In this document: in pieces, positions 16,458-25,175 of the stretch
Numbering within the stretch: position 1 is the stretch's first letter
Layout: each line of letters begins with the position of its first letter
Notes under the pieces: generated by a model
The model's database searches: none
Seen by the model: only the letters and a program-made list of their open reading frames with translations
What the model was told of the DNA's origin: nothing
Translations under genes and position numbers: made by a program
Source of the DNA: Actinorhabdospora filicis
GTDB lineage: Bacteria; Actinomycetota; Actinomycetes; Mycobacteriales; Micromonosporaceae
Direction: 5' to 3'
Assembly: GCF_030269765.1 (NCBI RefSeq)
Contig: NZ_BSTX01000002.1
Location: 186,001-250,000 of the forward strand
DNA: 64,000 bases

Positions 16458-19208
16458 TCATGGCAGGTGGCCGAGGTCGCGCAGGGCGGCGCGGATCTCC
16501 CCGGCGCCGGTGAGGCCGAGTTCGTCCACGATGGACAGGGCGGCGGCGTAGCGGCGGCGGGCCGAGGTGGTGTCGCCGAGGGCGAGGTGGGCCTGCGCGA
16601 GGTGGCGCAGGGCGATCGATTCGCCGTTGCGGTCGCCGACCTCGGTGAACAGCTCGATGGCGGTCCGGAGGTGTTCGGCCGCCTTGGCGGGCTCGCCGAG
16701 GCCGAGGTGGGCGAAGCCGAGGCTGTCGTGGGCTCCGGCCTGGCCGTGCCGGGAGCCCAGTTCGGTGTGCAGGGCGAGGGCGCGTCCACAGTGGTCGATG
16801 GCGGGGCGGTACTCGCCGAGGTGGGCCTGTGCTCAGCCGATGGCGTTGAGGGCGACGGCCTCGCCGCGGCGGTGTCCGGTGGCGCGGAAGAGTTCCAGGG
16901 CGCAGCGGCCGTGCTCGATCTCCTGGGCGTACATGCCGCGTCCGTCGAAGTGGACGGCGAGGCTCTGGTGGGTGTGGGCGAGTTCGGTGGGGTCGTCGAG
17001 GCCGGCGGCCAGGCGTGTGGCGGCCTCCAGGTGGTCGCGTGCGGCGGTGTGCTCGGCGCGCATGGACAGTACGCGGGCCAGGCCGCGGTGGGCGCTGATC
17101 TGGGCGAGGGTGAGCCCGGAGCATTCGGCGGCCTTGAGGGCGATGGTCAGGACCTCGGCCCAGTCGTCCCAGTGGCCCTGCCAGTCGAGGTAGTTGCGCA
17201 GGGCCCAGGCGAGGCGGACGGTGTGGGCGTCCAGGCCGTGCTCGAAGCCGAGGCGGACCATGGCCAGCAGGCTGGAGTGCTCGGTGGTGAACCAGGTGAG
17301 GGCGGTGATGAGGTCGCCGAGTTCGGCGAGGCGGACGCCTTCGGCGGCGGGGGAGGGCTCGATGCCCCGGCGTTGCGGCTGGAGGAGGCGCATGGCGGCG
17401 TAGGCGGTGTGGACGTAGTGGTCGAGGAGCCGCTCGATGGCCTGTAGCCGCTCGGGTTCGGGGTCGTGGGCGGTGGTGAGCTCGTGGGCGTGGGCGCGGA
17501 TGAGGTCGTGGCGGGTGTAGCGCCCGGGGGTGGTCTCGGTGACCAGGTGGGCGGCGGTGAGTTCGGTCAGGGCGCGCTCGGCGTCGCGGGGTGGTGTGCC
17601 GGTGAGGCTGGCGGCGGCCGGGACGGTGATCTCGGCGCCGGGGTGCAGGCCCAGGAGCCGGTACATGCGTGCGGCCGGTGCGGTGAGGGCGCGGTAGGAC
17701 CAGTGGAAGACGGCGCGGAGGCTGGTCTCCTCGTCGCCGTGGTCGAGGGCGTCGAGGCCGCCGGAGACGATGGCGGCCAGTGGTATGCCGGGGCTGAGGG
17801 CGGCGCGGGCGGCCAGGATGGCCAGGGCGAGCGGGAGTCCGGCGCCGCGTGCGATGAGCGCGGCCGGCGCGGGTTCGTCCTGTGTGGACGGTGTGCGGCG
17901 CAGTCGCGGGCGCAGCAGGGCGCGAGCCTCGGTGTCGGTGAGCAGTCCCAGTGGGACGGGTACGGCCGAGGCGGCGACGAGTCCGGCGAGGTTGTCGCGG
18001 CTGGTGACCACGGTCAGGCAGCCGCCTCCGCCGGGCAGCAGCGGCCTGGCCTGGGCGGCGTCGCGGGCGTTGTCGAGGACGACCAGGACGCGGCGGGCGG
18101 CCAGCAGGCTGCGGTAGAGCCCGGCCATGGTGTCCACATCGGACGGGATGCGCTCGCGTGGCACGCCGAGTGCGTCCAGGAAACCCGAGAGCGCCTCTTT
18201 CGGGGTGACGGTTCTGTCGCCGGGGGCGAAGCCGCGCAGGTTGACGTAGAGCTGCCCGTCGGGGAAGTGGCGGGCGGTGTGGTGTGCCCAGTGCAGGGCG
18301 AGGGAGGTCTTGCCGACCCCGGCCATGCCGCTGATGGCCACGGTGGACGGTCCGTGCCCGGCGAGGCGGTCGGCGGCCAGGGTGTCCAGCAGTCGCAGGG
18401 CCTGCTCGCGCCCGGCGAAGCCGTCGACGTCCGGTGGCAGCTGGCGGGGTACGTCCGTCACCGCCGTGGTGGGGGCCTCTCCGGTGAGGAGCCCGGCGTA
18501 GACGGCGCGAAGTTCGGCGCCGGGCTCGCTGCCGAGTTCCTCGGCCAGGCGCGAGCGGATGCCCTCGTACTCCTCCAGGGCCTCGGCCTGCCGTCCGAGG
18601 TGCCGCAGCGCCAGCAGCAGGCGTGTCCACAGTGTCTCCCGTAACGGGTGGCGCGAGGTCAGCTCGCGCAGCTCGGCCACGTGGTCGCCGGCGCGCCCGA
18701 TCGGCAGGTCGAGGTCCACGCGGCGCTCGACGGCGGCCAGCCGCCGCTCGGTGAGCTCGGCGCCGAGGGCCTCGGGCACCCGTACGCCCTCGAAGGGCTC
18801 GCCGCGCCACAGTCCCAGGGCCTCGGTCAGCAGTGCCCGCTCGGTGCCGGGGTCCGCGGCCTGGGCCGCGCGGTCGAGGAGGCGGGTGAAGCGCAGGGCG
18901 TCGACGGCGTCGGGCGGCAGTGTGAGGGTGAAGCCCTCGGGTGTGGTGGCGATGCGGTCGTGGCCGAGGACGCGGCGCAGGCGCCCGATGTAGGTCTGGA
19001 GGCTGCCCTTGGGGCTGGCGGGCGGGTGGTCGTCCCAGACGGCCTCGGCCAGCCGCCACACCGGAACCGGCCGCCCGGCCGTGGCGGCCAGCACGGCCAG
19101 GACGGTGCGCAGCCGCCCGGTGGTCAGCGGCGTCTCGCGTCCCCCGACGTGCAGTGCGAAGGGCCCCAGTAGCGCCACCGTCGGCCCGGTCCCCGCGTCC
19201 CAGCTCAT
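16458..19208 (-). pseudogene. AfsR-like SARP/NB-ARC/TPR regulator interrupted by one in-frame TGA
   Basis: The open frame from ATG 19208 (GGGAGG site) encodes a winged helix, a BTAD, an NB-ARC ATPase (Walker A GMAGVGKTS near residue 290; VLVVLDNARDAAQ) and TPRs. It stops at codon 792 (TGA at 16833-16835) in NAIG*AQAHLGEY. The same frame continues without another stop for 124 codons of clear TPR sequence (HCGRALALHTELG; LRHLAQAHLALGD) to a TGA at 16458. Related AfsR-type proteins usually have Trp after NAIG, so TGG to TGA is the simplest explanation. The 791-aa product keeps its DNA-binding, BTAD and ATPase parts and may still work. It is placed to control the RiPP genes just downstream. Confidence 0.78.
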
Positions 19209-19490
19209 CGCGCCTCCCTCGGCACCACGCTACCGTCGTGCACTGTGGACGGTCACGGGAGATGATCATGGGGATGCGGGCGTATGTGCGCTGGGATGTG
19301 CGCGGGCCGGGGCGATGTCGTACCCGGCCTGTGGGGCTGGGGTGGTACACGTCTCAAGCGGCTCGAAGAAGCCACTCGATGACGGCATACGTGATCTCGT
19401 TCGATGACGGAACCATGATCATCGCCCCGGGGACCTCCGACGGCCCGCCGCTGCCCGCAGGACGCCGGCGGGTCCGGCCCCGGCTGAGGT
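19209..19490. other. Intergenic region between two SARP genes
   Basis: 282 bp with no ORF that fits the local codon pattern. It holds the promoter of the interrupted AfsR-like gene. I see no repeat or hairpin I would call. Confidence 0.4.
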
Positions 19491-22346
19491 TCAGCCCAGC
19501 CGGGCGGCGAGTCCCGGCAGTGCGGCCCGCTCGATCGCCTCCCGTGCGGCGGCGACCGCGCCGGGCTCCCCACCGCGCAGCAGGGCGATCTCGGTGAGCG
19601 CCACCGCGGCCAGTGGCGGCACCGAGCGCAGGCCCGCGACGGCGGCCGCGGCCCGGTCGGCGTCCCCGGCCACGAGGGCATCGCCGAAGGTCAGCCAGTG
19701 CCGGAAGTGCGGAATCGTCACCCGCTCGGCCAGCTCATGCGCGGGCGCGATGACCTCGGCGGCTTCTCCGGCCCGGCCGAGCTGGACGAGCGTGACGGCC
19801 AGGTCCACGCGCACGGCCAGCTCCCCGACCGGCTCGTCGATGCCGCCCACCAGGTCCAGGCACTCGGTGAGCGCGGCACGGGCGCGCTCACGGTGGCCGT
19901 TGTCGCGCAGCCGGACGCCGAAGCGGCGCAACCCCATCGCCAGCCTGCGCGGAGCACCGCCCTCGCGCAGGTGCGCCACACCGCGCTCGAAGTACACGTC
20001 CGCCTCATCGTCGGCGCCACGCGCGGCGGCCAGCTCGCCGAGCATGGTCAGTTTGCTGCCCGCCGACGTGGCGTCCCCGGCGGCCACGAACAGCGCGTGC
20101 GCCTCCCGCAGGTGGTCCTCGGCCTCGGCGCGTTCGCCCCGGTCGCGGTGGGCCTCGGCGAGCACGGACAGCAGCTCGGCCAGCAGCCACGGGTCGCCGT
20201 GGGCGCGGGCGGCGGACAGGGCGCGCTCGCCGAGGTCTTCGAGCCCGGCGATGGTGTTGTCGCGCATGGAGCTCTCGAACAGGCGGATCAGGCCGAGCTG
20301 GGCGATGCCCTCGGGGACGCCGGAACGCTCGGCCGCCGCGTGGCCGAGCGCGGCGACCTCGCTCAGCTCGGTGAGGTCGGCGTTGAAGCGCAGGAAGGTC
20401 TCGAAGGTCCAGGCCAGCCGCCAGCAGCGCTCGTCGCGGCCACTGGCGGCGGCCTCGCGCAGCAGCCCGAGGATCTCCTGGGACTCCACGGCGAACCAGC
20501 GCTGCGGGCTCTCCCGGTGGACGCTCAGCCCGGCCGGGACGGTGACGCCCGAGGCCCGCCGGGCGGTGTACGCATTGGACTCGATGGCCGCGTCGGCCTC
20601 CGTGCACAGCGCCAGCCACGCCTCGCCCACCCGGTCCAGGACGCCCGGCCCGGCCAGGGGACGCGCGAAGGCGCGCACCAGGTCGTGCAGCCGGAAACGC
20701 GGCTGCCCCAGCTCGTCGGCGCCCGCCGGTTCCACGAAGGAACTGGCCACCAGTGAGCCCAGGACCCGCGCGCCCGCACGCGGGGAGACACCGAGGACGA
20801 CGCCCGCCGGCCACGCCGGGAACTCGCCCCACGTGGTGGCGGCGAGCCCGGCGAGCAGCGCGCGCTCGGAGCGTCCGAGCGTGGCGTAGCCGGAGGCCAG
20901 GGCCGCGCCGACGCTGCGTTCGTCGCCGACGAGGTGGCCCAGCCGGTCCTCGGCCTCGCGCAGGGCGGCGGCGATCTCGTGGAGGGGACGCCGGTGCAGG
21001 CCGTGCCCGGCGGCGATCCGCAGCGCCAGCGGGAGCCGGTCGCAGAACCCGATGATCTCGGCGGCGGCAGCCGCTTCCGCTTCGATGCGGGCGGGGCCGA
21101 GGACGGCACGCAGCAGCGCCACGGCGTCCTCGGATGGCAGGGGATCCAGGGCCAGGCGCAGCGCGCCGTCCAGGTCGGCCAGCAGCCGCCGTGAGGTCAC
21201 GATCACCGGACAGCCCGGCGGCGGCAGGAGCGGCGCGAGCTGCCCGGCGCCGGCGGCGTTGTCCAGGACGATCGTGCGGGGAGCCGCCGACAGCAGTTCC
21301 CGGTACAGCGCGGCGGCCTCGTCCAGATCGTGCGGTATCCCGGCGCCCTCCATGGCCAGGCGGCGCAGGAAGTACCGCAGCGCGTGCAGCGGATCACGCG
21401 GGTCGGCGTGGCCGTGCAGGTCGATGTGCAGCTGGCCCGCCGGTGCCCGCGCGGCGACCCGGTGGGCCAGGACGAGTGCGGTGGCGCTCTTGCCGACGCC
21501 GGGCAGCCCGCTGAGGGCGACGATCGCCGCCCGGCCGGTGCCCAGGGCGTCGAGCAGGTGATTCTCGGCCTCGGCGAGCTCGCGCGTGCGGCCGGTGAAG
21601 TCGGCCAGGGGTGCGGGCAGGTGCCACAACGCCGACGGCGCGTCCGCCTCGCCGCGCAGGACGTCGCGGTGCGCCTGCTGAAGCCGCCGTCCCGGCTCGA
21701 CGCCGAGATCGCCGGTGAGGGCGGCGTGGACGGTGCGGTAGGCGTCCAGGGCCTCGGCGCGGCGGCCCGAGGCGTGCAGGGCCAGCATCAGCAGCGCGTG
21801 CAGGTCCTCGCGGTAGGGCTCCTCGGCGGCCACCGGTCCCAGGACCTTGGCGACCTCGTCGGGCCGGGCCTGCTCCAGCCGCGCTCGCGCCCACCGCGCG
21901 TGGGCGTCCAGGCGCAGTTCGGTCAGGTGCCGCGCGTCGGCGTCCAGTGGCTCGCAACCGGCGAACTCGCGGTAGGGTGCGCCGTCCCATAGCGCGAGGG
22001 CGTCCTCGATGTTCCCGGCGTCGCCGGTCGCGGCCAGGCCGCGGAAGCTCTCCACGTCCACGGTGTCGCCGGGCTGGAGCGTGAAGCGGTAGCCGCCGGG
22101 GCCGTGGGCGATGCGCCCGGCGCCCAGGACCCGGCGCAGGCGGTGCGCGTACTCCTTGACGTTGCGGCGCGGCGCGCTGGGCAGGCCGTCGGGCCACAGC
22201 GCCTCGGCGAGCCGGTCGACGTCCACGGTGCGGCCCGGCAGGTGCAGCAGCAACGCCAGCGTCAAGCGCTGCTTGTGGGCGGCGCCGATGTAGACCGGTG
22301 CGCCGCCGTCGCTGACGCGCAGCTCCCCGAAAAGCCGAAACTCCAT
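19491..22346 (-). CDS. SARP/BTAD-type NB-ARC regulator
   Basis: 951 aa from ATG 22346 (MEFRLFGELRV) behind GAGGG. An OmpR-like winged helix (KQRLTLALLLHLPGRTVDVDRLAEALW) and BTAD reach to about residue 245. An NB-ARC ATPase follows (VALSGLPGVGKSATALVLAHR; TIVLDNAAGAGQLAPLL; LPLALRIAAGHG), then an alpha-helical TPR-like tail. A longer in-frame ORF exists upstream but lacks a good ribosome-binding site. It diverges from the secreted FG-GAP gene and follows, on the same strand, the other SARP gene. It is probably a pathway-specific activator. Its target may be the divergent gene, whose upstream region contains an inverted repeat. Confidence 0.85.
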   Translation of the reverse strand: MEFRLFGELRVSDGGAPVYIGAAHKQRLTLALLLHLPGRTVDVDRLAEALWPDGLPSAPRRNVKEYAHRLRRVLGAGRIAHGPGGYRFTLQPGDTVDVESFRGLAATGDAGNIEDALALWDGAPYREFAGCEPLDADARHLTELRLDAHARWARARLEQARPDEVAKVLGPVAAEEPYREDLHALLMLALHASGRRAEALDAYRTVHAALTGDLGVEPGRRLQQAHRDVLRGEADAPSALWHLPAPLADFTGRTRELAEAENHLLDALGTGRAAIVALSGLPGVGKSATALVLAHRVAARAPAGQLHIDLHGHADPRDPLHALRYFLRRLAMEGAGIPHDLDEAAALYRELLSAAPRTIVLDNAAGAGQLAPLLPPPGCPVIVTSRRLLADLDGALRLALDPLPSEDAVALLRAVLGPARIEAEAAAAAEIIGFCDRLPLALRIAAGHGLHRRPLHEIAAALREAEDRLGHLVGDERSVGAALASGYATLGRSERALLAGLAATTWGEFPAWPAGVVLGVSPRAGARVLGSLVASSFVEPAGADELGQPRFRLHDLVRAFARPLAGPGVLDRVGEAWLALCTEADAAIESNAYTARRASGVTVPAGLSVHRESPQRWFAVESQEILGLLREAAASGRDERCWRLAWTFETFLRFNADLTELSEVAALGHAAAERSGVPEGIAQLGLIRLFESSMRDNTIAGLEDLGERALSAARAHGDPWLLAELLSVLAEAHRDRGERAEAEDHLREAHALFVAAGDATSAGSKLTMLGELAAARGADDEADVYFERGVAHLREGGAPRRLAMGLRRFGVRLRDNGHRERARAALTECLDLVGGIDEPVGELAVRVDLAVTLVQLGRAGEAAEVIAPAHELAERVTIPHFRHWLTFGDALVAGDADRAAAAVAGLRSVPPLAAVALTEIALLRGGEPGAVAAAREAIERAALPGLAARLG

Positions 22347-22463
22347 GCCCTCCCTCTCCGGACCGATCGTGATCATGGTGGCCCCGGCTGTCAAGATCTG
22401 GCCACCCATCGTGATTGCCTCGCGATTGACCGCGTCCCCCGAGCATTCGATGTGCTGGAAGAC

Positions 22464-22480
22464 GGACGTGGCCCACGTCC
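22464..22480. promoter_or_regulatory. Inverted repeat upstream of the FG-GAP protein gene
   Basis: GGACGTG, GCC, CACGTCC: 7-bp perfect arms about 100 bp before the FG-GAP start codon, between divergent genes. A possible operator. Confidence 0.35.
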
Positions 22481-22579
22481 GCCGACCGTCCATGCGGTCG
22501 CACGACGGGGGACCGCACGGCCGGACCGGACATGCCCATGTGCCGGGTTTGCCCCCCGGCGCCGAAAGACGGAGCGATC

Positions 22580-23935
22580 ATGCAATCGATCAGACATAGG
22601 ATCCTCGCGGGCGCCGCCCTGGCGCTCGCGATTTTCGCCGGACCCGCGGCGGTGCTCGCCGATCCCGCGCCCGCCCAGGCCGACATCATCACCGAGACCG
22701 CCGTTCAGACCGACGTCGAAGTCGGGTCGAGCTGGAACACCCAGTGGTTCACCTACAGCGGTGACGTCCTGCAGGACTGCAAGGGTTACACCTACCGCGA
22801 GACCTTCCGGATCGAGTGGGACGCCGACATCCGTCTCGACGGCGTCTACGTCCGCAAGGTCACGATCAAGATGTGGAACGAGTACAAGGGCACCCCGACC
22901 CTCGGCGTCGGCCGCTACCGCATCTGGGGGAGCGGCGATCCGTGGGTGGAGGAGAGCTACCGCTCCTTCGACACCGACAACGAGTGGGAGGAATGGTCGC
23001 CGCACAAGCCCAATGAGAACGGGATCAACCGGTTCTTCCCCTGGGCGAGCTCCGACATCGTCGCCTTCGGCTTCGGCATCACCGACCCGTGCGTGGAGGT
23101 CGACGGCGCCAACCGGATGATCAACCTCCAGTTCCAGCTCAAGCGGCACGTGACGATGAGCTCGATCCCGACCGGGACCATCGCCGACGTCAACCTCGAC
23201 GGGAAGAACGACATCCTGACCCGCTTCGCCAACGGTGAGCTGTGGCTCTACCCCGGCAACGGATCGAACGGATTCGCCGCCTCCTACAAGGTCGGCCACG
23301 GCTTCAACGGCGCGAGCAGCATCAGCGTCGGCGACACCAACGGCGACGGGAAACCCGACCTCATCACCACTGCCGCCGACGGCGGCGATCTACGGATCTA
23401 CAACCACAGCGGCAATCCCGGAAGCCCGTACGGCTCCAGCATCGTGGTCGGCTCCGACTGGGACACGATGACCGCGGTCAACGTCGGGGACGTCAACCTC
23501 GACGGGAAACTCGACCTCATCGGCCGCGACACCAACGGGAACCTGCGGGCCTACCCTGGAAACAACGCCAACCACTTCGGGGACGCCTACACCATCGGCA
23601 CCTACTGGGGTGCGATGAAGGAGATCAACGTCGCCGACGTCGACCGGGACGGCCGTGCCGACCTGATCGGCATGACCCAGACCGGCGACGCGTACCTCTA
23701 CTCCCACAACGGGAACAACGCCAACCCCTACACCGGTAACGGCCGCCTCATCGGCACCAGCTGGTCGGGCATGACCGCCGTCCTCTTCGGAGACTTCAAC
23801 GGCGACGGCAGACCCGACATCGTCACCCGCGACGGCGGCGCGCTGATCCTCTACTCCCACACCGGAACCGGAACCCCCTACACCCGCGGCGCCCAGATCG
23901 GCCGCGGCTGGGCCAACATGACCGACATCGACTAG
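22580..23935 (+). CDS. Secreted FG-GAP/VCBS-repeat protein
   Basis: 451 aa, ATG preceded by GGAG. The signal peptide (ILAGAALALAIFAGPAAVLA) likely ends at AQA-D. Residues about 35-190 form an unidentified N-terminal domain with a Cys pair. Residues about 195-450 are five FG-GAP-type repeats, each with an EF-like calcium loop: DVNLDGKND, DTNGDGKPD, DVNLDGKLD, DVDRDGRAD, DFNGDGRPD. This predicts a calcium-stabilised beta-propeller-like exported protein, probably for binding. I see no enzyme motif. The gene is closed by a 20-bp hairpin. Confidence 0.85.
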   Translation: MQSIRHRILAGAALALAIFAGPAAVLADPAPAQADIITETAVQTDVEVGSSWNTQWFTYSGDVLQDCKGYTYRETFRIEWDADIRLDGVYVRKVTIKMWNEYKGTPTLGVGRYRIWGSGDPWVEESYRSFDTDNEWEEWSPHKPNENGINRFFPWASSDIVAFGFGITDPCVEVDGANRMINLQFQLKRHVTMSSIPTGTIADVNLDGKNDILTRFANGELWLYPGNGSNGFAASYKVGHGFNGASSISVGDTNGDGKPDLITTAADGGDLRIYNHSGNPGSPYGSSIVVGSDWDTMTAVNVGDVNLDGKLDLIGRDTNGNLRAYPGNNANHFGDAYTIGTYWGAMKEINVADVDRDGRADLIGMTQTGDAYLYSHNGNNANPYTGNGRLIGTSWSGMTAVLFGDFNGDGRPDIVTRDGGALILYSHTGTGTPYTRGAQIGRGWANMTDID

Positions 23936-23943
23936 CGCCACCA

Positions 23944-23991
23944 GCACTCGACGAGCCCGGACCGTGCGCGTGGTCCGGGCTCGTCGAGTGC
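23944..23991. terminator. Strong 20-bp hairpin terminator
   Basis: A 20-bp perfect stem (arms 23944-23963 and 23972-23991) with an 8-nt loop, immediately after the FG-GAP gene and before the convergent oxidoreductase gene. It can act in both directions. Confidence 0.8.
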
Positions 23992-24132
23992 CGCGCACCG
24001 TTGGTGAGACGGGCCGAGCCGATAGGCGGTGAGCAGCGTCGGTCCCAGCGGGTACGAACGGGGCAGAGGCTCTTGCGGTTCTGGGCCGCGAGGCAGGTGT
24101 TCACACACAACGACGGTGTCGTGGACGACAAG

Positions 24133-25023
24133 TCACGCCAGGTCCAGTACCGCCTTGCCCTTGACACGCCGGTCCAGGAGGGCCGCGGCGGCCTCCTCGG
24201 CGCGCTCCCAGGGGCCGCGCCAGCCGATCTCGGGCGTCAGGCGGCCGGTGCGGACGAGGTCGAGCAGGTAGGCCAGGTCGTCGCCGAGGGGCGCGGTGAT
24301 GTTGAAGTTCTCGATCCGGCCGCGCGCCGAGCGGGTCCCGGCCTCCTCGAAGTCGATGGTGGTGGTCTGGCGGGCGGCGCGGCCGACGGCCTGCACCACC
24401 CCGTCGGGCTCCAGGCGGTAGAACGCCTCGGCGAGCTGTGCGCCGCCGACGGTGTCCAGGACGCCGTAAACCGGCCGGTCGAGGGCTTCCGGGCCGGGCA
24501 CGATCTCGTCGGCGCCGAGCCTGGCGGCCTTGGCGGGATCACCGACCGAGGCGATGACGTGGGCGCCGGCGAGTGCGGCCAGGCGGACGGCGTAGCGGCC
24601 GACGCCGCCGGAGGCGCCGGTGACCAGGACGCGGCGGCCGAGGATGGATCCCAGTCGTCGCACGGCCTGTAGCGCGGTCACCCCGGCGACGGGGAGGGCG
24701 GCGGCGACGCCGAGGTCGACGTCGTCGGGGACGATGGCCAGCTCGCCGGTGTCGACCGCGCGGCGCTGCGCCCAGGCGCCCGACCAGCCGAAGGTGACCA
24801 CGCGGGCGCCCTCGGCGGGTCCGCTGCCGTCTGCGGCGGCGCGCAGGACGATCCCGGCGGCGTCCCAGCCGGACACGAAGTCAGGGCGGGGGGAGCGGTA
24901 GGCGACCTCGCCGAAGTTGAGGGAGACGGCCTTGACGGCGATCAGCGCCTGGTTGGGGCGCGGGGTGGGCTCGGCGGTCTCGCCGAGGCGCAGGCCCTGG
25001 GGGCCGTTGAGAAGTGCGCGCAT
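24133..25023 (-). CDS. NADPH:quinone oxidoreductase-like medium-chain dehydrogenase
   Basis: 296 aa from ATG 25023 (GGAAGAG site). It starts MRALLNGPQGLRL. It has the MDR catalytic fold (SLNFGEVAYRSPRPDFVSGWDAAG) and a Rossmann motif VLVTGASGGVGRYAVRLAALAGAHV at about residue 135. The structural-zinc Cys cluster is absent, which places it with zinc-independent quinone reductases. At 296 aa it is slightly shorter than most (about 310-330). It lies downstream of the MFS gene on the same strand but is separated by a 14-bp hairpin. NADPH-dependent reduction of a quinone or enone is expected; the substrate is unknown. Confidence 0.87.
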   Translation of the reverse strand: MRALLNGPQGLRLGETAEPTPRPNQALIAVKAVSLNFGEVAYRSPRPDFVSGWDAAGIVLRAAADGSGPAEGARVVTFGWSGAWAQRRAVDTGELAIVPDDVDLGVAAALPVAGVTALQAVRRLGSILGRRVLVTGASGGVGRYAVRLAALAGAHVIASVGDPAKAARLGADEIVPGPEALDRPVYGVLDTVGGAQLAEAFYRLEPDGVVQAVGRAARQTTTIDFEEAGTRSARGRIENFNITAPLGDDLAYLLDLVRTGRLTPEIGWRGPWERAEEAAAALLDRRVKGKAVLDLA

Positions 25024-25110
25024 GGTTCTCTTCCGAATCTCTCGCGGTTCCTTGTGGAGGGAACGATGCGGGAGAGGGCTGACGGAAACCTGTCGGCCCG
25101 CCCGGCAGGC

Positions 25111-25142
25111 CGATGGCCACGGCGTGGTCGCCGTGGCCATCG
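25111..25142 (-). terminator. 14-bp hairpin terminator after the MFS gene
   Basis: CGATGGCCACGGCG and CGCCGTGGCCATCG pair perfectly around TGGT, between the MFS stop and the oxidoreductase start in the direction of transcription. Confidence 0.75.
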
Positions 25143-25175
25143 TGCTGTGCGCGGGATGTGACCGCTCGGTCGGCC

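Noticed and set aside
16447-19350. 967-codon ORF in another minus-strand frame over the AfsR-like gene
   Set aside because: Arg/Pro-rich noise; the true frame carries SARP, NB-ARC and TPR motifs despite its TGA.
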